From Diphasiastrum complanatum (taxonomy: Eukaryota; Streptophyta; Lycopodiopsida; Lycopodiales; Lycopodiaceae), in contig CM055096.1 in NCBI GenBank assembly GCA_029204225.1, positions 74,549,148 through 74,613,147 of the forward strand: 64,000 nt of DNA. The letters run 5' to 3'. A program made the position numbers and the translations under genes. Numbering within the stretch: position 1 is the first letter of the stretch; every line of letters begins with the position of its first letter. The notes under the pieces were generated by a model. It saw nothing but the letters and a program-made list of their open reading frames with translations, had not been told where the DNA came from and ran no database searches. This document shows, piece after piece, positions 12,322 to 22,721 of this stretch.

Positions 12322-14420
12322 ATAAAATTTGATGTCCTCATCAGATGTCAGATTAAAGTAAAGGTGTCTCCCAATTAAAATGACTATACATTTATGCTAC
12401 TTGGCACAGTACTCAATTTACTGGCCACTTTTTATTAACATTGAAGCTGGCACACCACAAGTCGGAGGCTCAGCTCTTTGTACTGAAAAATTACATAACT
12501 TGAAACAAATATCTTTGTCTGGGAAAAGCGTAGATTTGATATCGCTTTCGTAAAACCCGAGAGCCTTATTAACTGGTGACAGAGGCCTTTCTTTGAAATG
12601 TTCGCCCCTGTCGCTTCTGACTTTCAACTTTGGAACTCCTTTGAGCTCCTGATTTGTCCTTGATGCACTTTGTGTTGAGCTCTCTGAGCTCCAGATTTGT
12701 TCGGTTCCGCACAGGTATCAAGGCTCCCTGAGCCGAAGGATTTATCATTTGATTGCCCACTTATTGGTCCACTCCGTGCCTTGTTGCTTCTGCACCTTGA
12801 TTTCTCTCGTTGTCCCAGCCTGATCTTGATACTTTTCCATCTTGGCTCTTTAAGGTAGGCAAAGATTGAGTACTCCGCCATGCACCTCTCACTTAGCTTG
12901 AAGTAGCTCTTTGAATCAGCCCAAATGTAACCATTGACCTCGTGGAAAGCCAAAGGGTCGCACCAGTTTGATCCGCATCCGAACTATCTCTTCGCGTTTG
13001 TTTGAAGCACCATGTCCGTCGCGCAAAACTTGACTTTCACAATTCCATCACTGGTTAGTTGCCTCACAGTCAAAACAAGAAGTGTACATCGAGCTTAGCT
13101 TCAAGTAGCTCTCTTTGAATCAGAAACATGCACCCAGAGTTTGCACTAGTCCGATCTCAATGCGAACTATCCCTTAGCGTCCGTTCGAAATACCAAGTCT
13201 CTATGCAAGACTCAACTTTCACAGTTCCTTCATTGATCAGCTGCCTTACACGTAACACAAGCCAGCGTACTCATATGTTTGCTCATCATTGCTGGTCCAG
13301 AGAAAGCCTATAACAAACTTTCCTTTCCACAACAAAAACTTGTCAACTTATTAGGTCCAAAGTTCGCCAGTCTCCTCGTGTGAGTATGGCTAGGTCACCT
13401 TGAATTTGCCCCCATTTTGATCAACTTTCATTCAAAATTTGCCCCAAGAGAGAGGTGTGTGTGATAGTTCCCCTCCACTTAATAAATCAGCTGATCGAAC
13501 TTAGAGTAGAGTTCTTCAGACAAAAAGCCTTTCCAACACTTTGCTTCCCATCTGCTAGGATTATGGCTCGATCCAACTTGTTGCCAATCTCTGAAGAGGA
13601 TCCTAGTCTTTTTCCCCTTTGAGGAAAAACCCAACTGATACTGGATATCACCCATGCTCAGTGAGTTTCAGTTCCGAAGGTAGCCGTCCCAAAATGAAGA
13701 CCAACTGCTATAGAAGGTCTCCCCTGAAATTGCCCTTTCCAACTTTTGACTTCCTGCTTGTGTCTGGTGGGCGTTGTCGCAAATGAAACTAACCCAAGAA
13801 ACAGGCTAGCCATCCATCCTTTGCAAACATTGAGTCATTTCGTTGTCGTTCACGTGCGAGTACTTGAACTGCAAATCCGCCGCACAGATTCTGGATATCG
13901 CTCATGCTCAGTGAGTTTCAGTTCCGAAGGTGGCCGTCCCAAAATGAAGACCAACTGCTCCATAGAAGATCTCCCCTGAAATGGCCCTTTCCAACTTTTG
14001 ACTTCCTGCTTGCATCTGGTGGGCGTTGTCGCAAATGAAACTAACCTAAGAAACAGGCTAGCCATTCATCCTTTGCAAACATTGAGTCGTTTCGTTGTCG
14101 TTCACGTGTGAGTACTTGAACTGCAAATCCGCCCCACAGATTCTGTAGCCCTCTTTGTTTGATGGTATCAGCCTTCAAAAGAAAAGGTTCTTTCTCGAGC
14201 CATCAGCTCCTTGTATCACAAGCAATCATGCAAACCAGGCAAAGCACGAGTACCAAGACTCACCACGAATACGTACAAGTAAGACACTCAGGCAGGTTTA
14301 CTAACAAGTAACAAAGACAAGGTCCCCCTTTGAGATGGTCCTGCCAACGGACCTTTGCCTGGCCGCGCCCATATAAATCGTTCACAGAATCAGCCCACAT
14401 AGGACACCCCTCCAACCATC
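12322..14420 (-). other. Interior of the non-autonomous element, no known gene
   Basis: Only short frames occur; the longest on the minus strand (about 12624-12953) is unrecognised. The region carries a 250-bp tandem duplication (13641-14140). I see no captured host gene. Confidence 0.5.
13641..14140 (+). repeat. 250-bp tandem duplication
   Basis: Two adjacent copies (13641-13890 and 13891-14140) begin CTGGATATC and continue CATGCTCAGTGAG. Their right halves both contain GTGGGCGTTGTCGC. They differ at a modest number of sites and lie in the interior of the non-autonomous element. Confidence 0.9.
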
Positions 14421-14825
14421 CGTGCTTTCACCATTAAGCAGCACATTGCCTCAGTCACGCCCCACTACTTTTTGGTCGATAGCCCTTATAACTAAACGAT
14501 CGGCAGCTATCCCGCACCGGCAGCTAACCACCCGTGCTTTACACCCGAATTCGAGCAGCATCTCTGTATCAATGGTTAACCCGTACAGTTCGAATATGTC
14601 GCCCCGCACCCCACAAGGTACAGACCGTGCTTTCACCTACCTAGGCAGCACTTTGCCTCATCCGTCCTACGTGCAGACAGCGCCAGGCCCGAACCGCGAG
14701 AACTGACCGTGCTTACACCTCAAGGGCAGCACCTTGACTCATCAAGTCCCCCGTTCTGCCGACCACCCCGACCGTGGACGCACCCGTGCTTACACTGCGG
14801 GCAGCACCTTGCACAACAGTTGTCT
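14420..14825 (-). repeat. Five repeated stem-loop motifs in the element leader
   Basis: Five related blocks start near 14420, 14532, 14625, 14707 and 14784. Each has CCGTGCTT, 12 to 16 variable bases, then GCAGCAC or a near form, often followed by CTTG and CTCATC. In four of the five, GTGCT and AGCAC can pair as a short stem. They lie just downstream of the primer site in the minus-strand transcript, where packaging and dimerisation signals of retroelements usually sit. Confidence 0.75.
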
Positions 14826-14883
14826 TGATGAACCCCAAACCGTGGCCATTTCCGTGAGATCCGCATAGCTGACCGGCCAGTCG

Positions 14884-14895
14884 GCTCTGATACCA
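14884..14895 (-). promoter_or_regulatory. Primer binding site (initiator tRNA-Met)
   Basis: The minus strand reads TGGTATCAGAGC, complementary to the 3' end of plant initiator tRNA-Met. It is two bases from the 5' LTR, the normal spacing. It fixes the orientation of the non-autonomous element. Confidence 0.92.
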
Positions 14896-14897
14896 CA

Positions 14898-16149
14898 TGT
14901 AGCGCAGGCATCCCAAAGGGAGCCGGGAACCACGACTTAGCTTCCCAGCCTTCAACTCTTGCCATCCAAACCCACTTGACATACAAGCAGCCAACTCGCC
15001 AACAACGATAAGATTTAACCAACTTGAAGTTCCGAAAACCAACATTGAGATCCAACCTGGCGCCATGCCAGATCGGGAGTCCCGACGTGGGTGACTTCCC
15101 TCCAAGCAAGCCGCCCGACATACATCAAACTTAACCAACTCGAAGCTTCGTTACAAACGAGTAACATCCATTCCAAGCAAGCGGTCTGACTTACATCAGA
15201 CTTAACCAATTGAAAGCTTCGTCACGAGCGCTGGAAGCCAACCTGGCGCCACGCCAGACTGGACAGCCATAAACAGGTAACATCCACCCAAGCAAGCCAT
15301 TCAACTCAGCCCACAGGTTAGAGCCCGTTCCCCAAGAGCTTAACCCATTCACGTTCATGCAAGGAACACTCAGAACCACAAGCCGCGACAGATATGGAAA
15401 CAACCAGTTCTTGGACCAAATGGTCCCGACAGCATACCGCTGGCGCCACGGACCGAATGGTCCCGACGGCATACCGCTGGCGTCCCAGGATACGACCCTC
15501 AGCTATGTGCCAAGTTAAAAATTTTGAAAGCGGCCTTACAACTGGCGCTTTTACCGAACACTAAAACCCAGAAGGTAATCAGAGTCAGTTTGAGGAAAAT
15601 CCCACTTTATTGATAAATCTGAGAAGGTTACATTTCAAGTGTGTGACCGACCCTAGTCTCCGGGGCGCTAGCATGCCAAGGCGAGAGCCATGACAACATT
15701 CCAGCAAGAGAGGCTGAGACTTAGTTGGAGCTCGTCCTGATTAGCAACCTACACTCCCCTATAGTATTGGTGGGATTCGGCACACACCCCCCTCCCTCAT
15801 ACCAAGCACTCTACCCAGGATGGTAAAGCACATTTTTCTCTCTCTAGGATTTTCTCTTTCTAGATAGTCATTTTCTCTCTCTAGATTTTATTGATCCCCA
15901 AGCTTCCTTTAATCATGCCTAGATCGTGTGAGGTGATTGCACATCGATCTGAGCTCTCTGGACTCCGCTAGAACCGATCAAAGATTTTCAGCCATAGGAA
16001 CTTGGCGCCGGCTGGGTTCTGGTCACAGTGGCGCCGGGAGCGGCGCCGGCGCCGTTGGCGCCGGGAGCAGCAGGGGCGCTACTGGCGCCGGGGACATAGC
16101 TGGCGCCAATGGCGCCGGAAGTAAAGCTTGTAAAGGTAGCTTTACAACA
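14898..16149 (-). repeat. 5' LTR of the non-autonomous element
   Basis: A 1252-bp copy of 11063-12307 starting TGTAGCGCAGG and ending TTTACAACA on the plus strand. It has eight GGCGCC sites between 16004 and 16116, one more than the left LTR. Most differences from the left LTR are single substitutions. Confidence 0.92.
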
Positions 16150-16154
16150 ACCTC
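16150..16154. repeat. Target-site duplication ACCTC (right copy)
   Basis: It matches 11058-11062 exactly and is the first part of the resumed gypsy sequence. Confidence 0.93.
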
Positions 16155-16858
16155 TTAGATACAACTGGCCGACAATCAGCTGATAAGGTCTAGCCTTCAA
16201 GATCAATTTCCGTTGTTCCGCCTTTGGTAGTGACTTGTCTGGTTGGCCCCGCATTAGATATTCAACAATGTCGGTAGCCCACTCTGGTACTTTGTCCACA
16301 TAAAATAAGGCAGCAAGTTTTGTTAACGAGATAGAACAAGGGTTGATGGTCCGTATAAAAAAGAAAATGTGTGGCCATCAAGTAATGCCGAAATTTCTTA
16401 ACCGCATAGATCATTGCCAGTGCTTCTCGTTCTGTGGTTGAATAGTTCATTTCTGTATCACTGAGCTGTCGGCTTGCAAATCGAATTGGAAAATCCTTTT
16501 TGTGTTCACCTAGTTGGGTTAAGACTGCTCCAACTGAATACTTTGATGCGTTCGTATGCACATGAAACTCAATGGACCAATTGGGTGCGCATAAGATTGG
16601 TGCTGAAACCAATGCATCCTTAAGCTTTTGGAAAGCCTTTAGGGCTTTCTCATTCCAATGTGGATCCGTTGTGAGTTTGTAAATTGGTCAGACTAACTTC
16701 GCAAAATCAAGAATGAAGATCCTATAATAGTTAGCATGACCCATAAAGACTTCGCGGATCGTTCCCGGTGGTGGTAGATCAACAATAATCTTGATCTTTG
16801 ATAGATCTGTGGCGATCCCGTGTCTTGACACTATATGGCCGAGGATCAAGCCATGTAT
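16150..16858 (-). pseudogene. Ty3/gypsy RT end and RNase H, middle third of split pol
   Basis: Right to left: the RT thumb region (LGHIVSRHGIATDLSKIKI, then GHANYYRIFILDFAKLV), a frameshift near 16610-16690, RNase H (VGAVLTQ, STTEREALAMIYAVKKF, FYTDHQPLFYLV), and the linker to integrase ending at the ACCTC site. The first RNase H Asp appears as Asn (VHTNAS instead of the usual TDAS). The copia insertion begins at 16859 and the RT upstream part lies beyond 22721. Confidence 0.9.
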
Positions 16859-17512
16859 TGTGAAAAACTCAGATCCAAAAGATGCTAAAGTTTCATAAAG
16901 ATCTTGGCCATGGAAGTTATGCACATCTAGATTGAAAAAAATGATAGAAATTGTGATGTTAAGCATACTAAACATCAAATAAACATCAAAATCTGATCAT
17001 AAGCTTCCACAAACAGAAACTTGCTGTCCCTGTCCGTACTTCAGAGCCTACAACCTGCATTTCACACGTGTGAAGCCATAGCAACAAAGAAATCACAATT
17101 CTAGTGGCTAGAATGCAAGATATGAACAAAAAAGTGAGAGAGAAGAAGATGGATCTTCAAAGAGCATAACATTCATTCAATAGAATGAAAATGAGATGTG
17201 TACATACTCGTGGAGATGGCTATTTATAGCAGCCATAGTGCCTCTTGGCCACTTGTCTTATGATAGGCTAAAATTGGGGTCCAATAGGATTCACCCATAT
17301 ACCTAGAAATTTGGTCAAATAGGAATGCACCAAATTATGAGCCAATAGAAGAGCTCCACACTCGACCTCCTCTAATTAATGTGACCTCAAAAGTAGTGTA
17401 CACATACTTTGGGCCTCTACATACATGTATGAACCTATCTCTAACTTTTATTTGGCCATAGGCCTACAAAATCTCAAGTTAGGAAAATACTACTAGTTGA
17501 CAATTTTTCACA
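16859..17512 (-). repeat. 3' LTR of the intact copia element
   Basis: The plus strand starts TGTGAAAAACTC and ends AATTTTTCACA, with inverted ends TGTGAAAA/TTTTCACA. It carries the palindrome TTCACACGTGTGAA at 17061-17074. It differs from the other LTR at one noted site (CGTGGAG here, CGTGAAG there, near 17212). Confidence 0.97.
17221..17228 (-). promoter_or_regulatory. TATA box in the copia LTR
   Basis: The minus strand reads GCTATAAATAGCC. An identical copy lies in the 5' LTR near 22430-22437 and should be the active promoter there. Transcription would start about 30 bp further left, so the rest of the LTR is R-U5. Confidence 0.75.
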
Positions 17513-20500
17513 CTCCCTCTTCAACTAGTTTTAGCATAGATTTAGAAAGTACACCAAGACTTGTTCTATGCTTGAAAAATAAGTCCTTTCCCAATGCTTT
17601 GGTAAAGATATCAGCCACACATTCCTTTGATGGGACATGTTCAAGCTTGATCTCTTTTGCCAACACTTGTTCTCTCACAAAATGGTAAGCCACCTCGATA
17701 TGTTTGCTCCTTGCATGGAAAACCGGATTGCTTGCTAGACTTTGGGCTGAAAGGTTGTCACAAAAGATGATTGGACTCTCTGAAAAATCCAGCAAATGAA
17801 GCTCCATAATCATCCTCTTGATCCACACCATCTCCTTTGTGCATGATGTCAAAGCTTTGTACTCGGCCTCACTAGAAGAAAGTGATATAGTTGCTTGTTT
17901 CTTCGACATCCATGAGATAGCTCCATCACCTATGAAAATAGCATGTGCATTTATGGATTTTCTATCCATAAGGTCTCCTGCAAAATCTGAATCTGAAAAA
18001 CCAAATAAGTTAGGTGATGAGCCTCTATAAACAATGCCAAAATCTTTTGTTCCCGAGATGTATCTCAAGATCCTCTTTCCTAGTTTCCAATGTTCTATGC
18101 TAGGATCTTGCATGAATTGGCTTAATCTACCAACACAATAAGATAAATCAGGTCTTGTGATGGTTAGATATATAAGAGAACCTATTAGCTTCCTATAGAG
18201 AGTAATGTCCTCGAAGGATCTTTCATTACCTCTTATAGTTAGCTTTACATGTGATTCCATAGGTGTATCAATAGGATTTGCATCTACCATATGAAATCTA
18301 TTGAGAATAGAAATAGCATACTTCTCTTGTGAAATAAAAGTGATTTGAGAAGTTCTAATTACTTCTATTCCTAAGATATAGCTCAAAAGACCAAGATCAT
18401 GCACTTCAAATTCCTTTTTTAGTGCTTTCTTGATATCTTCTATATCTTCCTTGTTCCCTCCACTTAAAATAATGTCATCCACATAAATTAGAAGGATTGT
18501 AACATCATTAGCACTAATTCTAAAGTAAAGTGAATGATCATACTCACTCATAGTGAAGTTTTGAGAAAGTAGAAAAGAGTTAAGCCTAGCATACCAACTC
18601 CTTGGTGCTTGCTTAAGACCATACAAACTTTTTTGTAGAAAACACACATGATTAGGCTTGCTATGAGAAACATAGCTCTCGGGTTGCTCCATGTAGACTT
18701 CCTCTTCAAGATCACCATTCAAGAAAGCATTAGAAATGTCTAATTGCCAAAGATCCCATCCATAAAGAGTTGCAAGGGAAATGATTACTCTTATGCTCAC
18801 CATCTTTGCCACGGGTGCAAAGGTTTCCTCATAGTCAATGCCATGCTCTTGAGCATAACCTTTAGCCACCAACCTTGCCTTCAACTTGTTGATAGATCCA
18901 TCTTGATTTGTCTTTACCTTGAAGATCCATTTGCATCCAATTGCACTTTTGCCCTTTGGAAGCTCCACCAATCTCCATGTGTTGTTCTTCATAAGTGCTT
19001 CAAACTCAAGATCCATTGCTTGGATCCATTCCTCTTCTTGCCTTGCTTCATCTACACATGAAGGTACATCAAAAGAAGTTAGGAAAGCATAGTTGGATCC
19101 ATCCACCACTTGCTTACCTTTGCCATCATAAGTGAGCCTTGAGGGTTTCACTTTATGCCTTGGAGTTCTCCTTGGAATTTGACTTGAAGAGGCTTCTTCA
19201 ACATCCACATCCAATGTGTCATCAACTCCATTGTCATCAAGCACATTAGTTGCAACAACACCATCATCACTTGAAACAACTTTTGGAATGTTACCTTCAT
19301 CAAAAATGACATCCCTACTTGTGAACACTTTCTTGATTGAAGGAACATAAATCCTATATGCTTTGCTTACTTCACTATAACCAACAAAAATGCCCTTTCT
19401 TGAAGATGGATCCTCCTTAGTTCTATCATCAAGAGTAATGTTGAAGTAGCAAATGCATCCAAAAGTTCTTAGAAACTTGACATTAGGCTTCGTACCAAAC
19501 AAAGCTTCAAAAGGGGTTTTTCCTTCCAATACAACACTTGGCCATCTATTGCATAGGAAATTTGCACACAACAAAGCATCACTCCAAAAAGGTTTAGGAA
19601 GATTAGCATTCAATCTCATTGCCTTTGCACTCTCACACAAGGTTCTATTCTTCCTCTCGGCCACTCCATTTTGTTGTGGTGTTCTTGGACATGTGTACTC
19701 CCTCTTGATCCCATGCTCATCGCAAAAGGCTTTGAATTTGTTAGAAATGTATTCACCACCATTGTCGCTCCTCAAGCATTTGATTTTGGTTGTAAATTGA
19801 GTCTCAATAGCAACTTTGAACTTGACAAACACATCAAACACCTCATCCTTGCTCTTTAGTAGATAAACCCAACAAAATCTACTAAAATCATCAATGAAAG
19901 TTACATACATCTTAGCACCTCCATTGCTAATTGTAGTAACACCATGAATATCCGAATGCAAGAGAGAAAAAGGCATCTTAGATCTAGATATAGATCTAGT
20001 ATATGGCAATCTATGTGATTTAGACAAAGCACATTCTTCACAAACATGATTCAAGCAAGTAAGAGACTTGGGAAGTCCCCTTACTACCTCCTTTTTGGCT
20101 ATTACCTCCAAGGCCTTGTAGTTGAGATGTCCCATCCTTTTATGCCATACCTCTTGAATTGACATTTGTTCATTTGCCATGCATCCAACTTGGTTAGCAA
20201 CAACACATGCATCAAGCTTGAACAATTTCCCTTGCCTTTTCCCTTTTGCAATGATACTACACCCCTTTTTGATCAAGCAAGCATCACCATCAAACTCAAC
20301 TTTGAATCCTTTGTCAAGCATTTGGCTTACACTAAGTAAGTTCTTGGTAATGGATGGAATGAGCAAAACATCTTTCAATTCTATATTCCTATTTGTAGAA
20401 AGTGAAATAGGAATTGTGCCAATCCCCTTGATTGCACACTCACCATCATTTGCGGTATAGATTACCTTCCTATCACCATCAAATGCCATTAAAGATGAAA

Positions 20501-21458
20501 AATACTCTTTATGATATGTCATATGAGAAGTGGCTCCACTATCAATCCACCAAGGATCAATGTCTCCATGATTAGCCAACAAGCAAGATGACATAACAAA
20601 AGCATCATTTGAAAGAAGCTCATCCCCACCCTCATCAATAGTTAGATTGGTTTGCTTTTCCCCTTGATCCCTCTTTTTCTTAAAACAATCACTAGCAAAA
20701 TGCCCTTTGACTCCACAATAGAAACATTTTAGCTTAGATCTATCCTTCTTTTTGCCAAAAGTAGAGTGCTCACCTTGGTCTTGCCCTTTAGACCAATTGC
20801 TTTTACCTTTGCCCTTGAACTTGCCTTTAGAGAACATTGCCTCCTCTTCTCCTCCTTGAGATGTAGAAGATGCTCCCACTCTTGCTTGCAACCTGAATTC
20901 TTCAGCCAACAAGACCTCTTGCAAGTCTCCAACACTTGGTAAACATTTTTGGATAGCATAACTTTGAACAAGATTAGCATGATCATCCAACAAGCCATTG
21001 AGAATCACTTGAACAAGCTCCTCATTATTTATGCCATCATTAATGCATGCTAACTCATCATTCAATGCTTTAACTCTCAAAACAAAAGCATGTCCATTCT
21101 CACTCTTCTTTTGCATACAAGAAAAGATTTGCCTTCTTAAAGTCAACACTCTAGAAGTAGACTTGGATTCATAAACCTTCTTCAAGGCTTCCCAAGCTTC
21201 ACTAGATGATGTGCACTTACCAACCTCTTTGATAAGCTCATTTGTCACATTCATCTTGATCATGTGAAGGGCTTTCTTTGCCCTCTTGTCATACCTCAAT
21301 TGTTCTTGAGGTGCCAAAGGTCTCTCCTCCACACCTACAACAATATCCATCAACTCATTCATCTCAAGCAAAGACTCCATCCTTACTTTCCAAGTAGAAT
21401 AGTTGAGGGAGGTAAGCCTATCATTGCTTTCCAACATGTAGCCTCCATTTGTAGCCAT
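17508..21458 (-). CDS. Ty1/copia gag-pol polyprotein, intact
   Basis: A 1316-residue polyprotein with every catalytic motif. Gag (1-240) is followed by a CCHC zinc knuckle CFYCGVKGHFASDC (245-258). The protease has DSGAT (D306). The integrase zinc site is H439/H444/C473/C476 and its catalytic triad D503, D565, E601 has the expected 35-residue gap. RT has D907 (LDISNAF) and YVDD (992-995). RNase H has D1156, E1197/E1199 and D1234. The order protease-integrase-RT-RNase H defines copia. The start ATG at 21456-21458 gives MATNGGYMLESND, the usual copia gag opening. The stop codon falls in the first bases of the 3' LTR, and the polypurine tract is translated as LVEEGV. It copies RNA into cDNA inside virus-like particles and integrates it. 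No frameshift or stop is present. Confidence 0.97.
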   Translation of the reverse strand: MATNGGYMLESNDRLTSLNYSTWKVRMESLLEMNELMDIVVGVEERPLAPQEQLRYDKRAKKALHMIKMNVTNELIKEVGKCTSSSEAWEALKKVYESKSTSRVLTLRRQIFSCMQKKSENGHAFVLRVKALNDELACINDGINNEELVQVILNGLLDDHANLVQSYAIQKCLPSVGDLQEVLLAEEFRLQARVGASSTSQGGEEEAMFSKGKFKGKGKSNWSKGQDQGEHSTFGKKKDRSKLKCFYCGVKGHFASDCFKKKRDQGEKQTNLTIDEGGDELLSNDAFVMSSCLLANHGDIDPWWIDSGATSHMTYHKEYFSSLMAFDGDRKVIYTANDGECAIKGIGTIPISLSTNRNIELKDVLLIPSITKNLLSVSQMLDKGFKVEFDGDACLIKKGCSIIAKGKRQGKLFKLDACVVANQVGCMANEQMSIQEVWHKRMGHLNYKALEVIAKKEVVRGLPKSLTCLNHVCEECALSKSHRLPYTRSISRSKMPFSLLHSDIHGVTTISNGGAKMYVTFIDDFSRFCWVYLLKSKDEVFDVFVKFKVAIETQFTTKIKCLRSDNGGEYISNKFKAFCDEHGIKREYTCPRTPQQNGVAERKNRTLCESAKAMRLNANLPKPFWSDALLCANFLCNRWPSVVLEGKTPFEALFGTKPNVKFLRTFGCICYFNITLDDRTKEDPSSRKGIFVGYSEVSKAYRIYVPSIKKVFTSRDVIFDEGNIPKVVSSDDGVVATNVLDDNGVDDTLDVDVEEASSSQIPRRTPRHKVKPSRLTYDGKGKQVVDGSNYAFLTSFDVPSCVDEARQEEEWIQAMDLEFEALMKNNTWRLVELPKGKSAIGCKWIFKVKTNQDGSINKLKARLVAKGYAQEHGIDYEETFAPVAKMVSIRVIISLATLYGWDLWQLDISNAFLNGDLEEEVYMEQPESYVSHSKPNHVCFLQKSLYGLKQAPRSWYARLNSFLLSQNFTMSEYDHSLYFRISANDVTILLIYVDDIILSGGNKEDIEDIKKALKKEFEVHDLGLLSYILGIEVIRTSQITFISQEKYAISILNRFHMVDANPIDTPMESHVKLTIRGNERSFEDITLYRKLIGSLIYLTITRPDLSYCVGRLSQFMQDPSIEHWKLGKRILRYISGTKDFGIVYRGSSPNLFGFSDSDFAGDLMDRKSINAHAIFIGDGAISWMSKKQATISLSSSEAEYKALTSCTKEMVWIKRMIMELHLLDFSESPIIFCDNLSAQSLASNPVFHARSKHIEVAYHFVREQVLAKEIKLEHVPSKECVADIFTKALGKDLFFKHRTSLGVLSKSMLKLVEEGV
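17513..17524 (-). promoter_or_regulatory. Polypurine tract of the copia element
   Basis: The minus strand reads TTGAAGAGGGAG directly before TGTGAAAAATT of the 3' LTR. It overlaps the last codons of the polyprotein. Confidence 0.88.
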
Positions 21459-22055
21459 GTTGCAATGATTGATCTCTGATCTTTGACCTGTTCCAATGCA
21501 CTAAGCACTCTCTTGAATCAACAAATGAAACACAAGAAGAAATCACAAAGATTTGGAACCTAAAACCTTACTTTTTCTCTCTTTTCCTCACTTTTTCCTT
21601 AATTTTAGCCACTAGTTTTATGATTTCTTGATCAAACCAAGACCAAACCTCAATATACTTGCTTTTCCCTCACTCCTAAGATTGAAATACACTCTTGAAT
21701 CATTCAGCAAACTGAAAATCAGAGGGTTACATCAATTTTGAAGTTTTTGACATGAAGAAGCAAGAAATTGAATAAAAAAACTATATGCTAGAATGGAAAA
21801 CTAATAGGATCTTGTTGGATCTTGCATCTCCCTCTTTCCAAAACAATTTTTGTCTCCTTATTCTGATAAGTACAGAGGGAATTCGCCCTACTTCAATTGA
21901 AATGCATACAAATGATGTTTTGATCACAAAGATCCAATTTCTACACATAAATCAACAAGATTTTTAGCTAGAAACTTGATTGGAATGCTACAAAAGCAAA
22001 CTCGCCCACAAATCTCTTCTAAATCTGGCAAAACCTGCACATTTGGCCGCCTAAT
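21459..22055 (-). other. 5' leader of the intact copia element
   Basis: About 600 bp lie between the primer site and the gag ATG. No frame of note is seen. It would hold the packaging signals. Confidence 0.75.
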
Positions 22056-22067
22056 GCTCTGATACCA
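22056..22067 (-). promoter_or_regulatory. Primer binding site of the copia element
   Basis: The minus strand reads TGGTATCAGAGC, complementary to initiator tRNA-Met, and abuts the 5' LTR without a gap. Confidence 0.95.
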
Positions 22068-22721
22068 TGTGAAAAACTCAGATCCAAAAGATGCTAAAGT
22101 TTCATAAAGATCTTGGCCATGGAAGTTATGCACATCTAGATTGAAAAAAATGATAGAAATTGTGATGTTAAGCATACTAAACATCAAATAAACATCAAAA
22201 TCTGATCATAAGCTTCCACAAACAGAAACTTGCTGTCCCTGTCCGTACTTCAGAGCCTACAACCTGCATTTCACACGTGTGAAGCCATAGCAACAAAGAA
22301 ATCACAATTCTAGTGGCTAGAATGCAAGATATGAACAAAAAAGTGAGAGAGAAGAAGATGGATCTTCAAAGAGCATAACATTCATTCAATAGAATGAAAA
22401 TGAGATGTGTACATACTCGTGAAGATGGCTATTTATAGCAGCCATAGTGCCTCTTGGCCACTTGTCTTATGATAGGCTAAAATTGGGGTCCAATAGGATT
22501 CACCCATATACCTAGAAATTTGGTCAAATAGGAATGCACCAAATTATGAGCCAATAGAAGAGCTCCACACTCGACCTCCTCTAATTAATGTGACCTCAAA
22601 AGTAGTGTACACATACTTTGGGCCTCTACATACATGTATGAACCTATCTCTAACTTTTATTTGGCCATAGGCCTACAAAATCTCAAGTTAGGAAAATACT
22701 ACTAGTTGACAATTTTTCACA
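22068..22721 (-). repeat. 5' LTR of the intact copia element
   Basis: 654 bp, same length and termini as 16859-17512. It holds the promoter (TATAAATA near 22430) and the palindrome TTCACACGTGTGAA at 22270-22283, which falls in the transcribed part. Confidence 0.97.

Larger units (their letters stand above)
11063..16149 (-). mobile_element. Non-autonomous LTR retrotransposon (LARD-like), 5.09 kb
   Basis: Two direct LTRs (1245 and 1252 bp) bracket a 2.6-kb interior with no gag, protease, RT or integrase I can recognise. A primer site complementary to initiator tRNA-Met adjoins the right LTR on the minus strand, and a purine-rich tract adjoins the left LTR, so transcription runs right to left. 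A perfect ACCTC duplication flanks it. It sits inside the zinc-binding part of a gypsy integrase whose frame resumes across the site. The size and long LTRs fit large retrotransposon derivatives that depend on proteins from a partner. The LTRs differ at roughly thirty positions plus small indels, so it is older than the copia insertion at 16859. Confidence 0.92.
16859..22721 (-). mobile_element. Complete Ty1/copia retrotransposon, 5.86 kb
   Basis: Two 654-bp LTRs differ at a single base that I could find. Between them are a perfect primer site next to the 5' LTR (right), a 0.6-kb leader, one uninterrupted 1316-codon gag-pol frame, and a polypurine tract next to the 3' LTR (left). It splits a gypsy RT frame. 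All hallmarks of an autonomous, recently mobile element are present. The flanks share only TAT, so the usual 5-bp duplication is not seen. Confidence 0.97.

Noticed and set aside
12095-12325. Gly/Ala-rich plus-strand frame MHIDLSSLDSARTDQ, also near 15937-16158
   Set aside because: It lies inside LTR sequence, antisense to the element, and its repeats follow from the GGCGCC expansion. Three similar copies reflect LTR homology and not a gene family.
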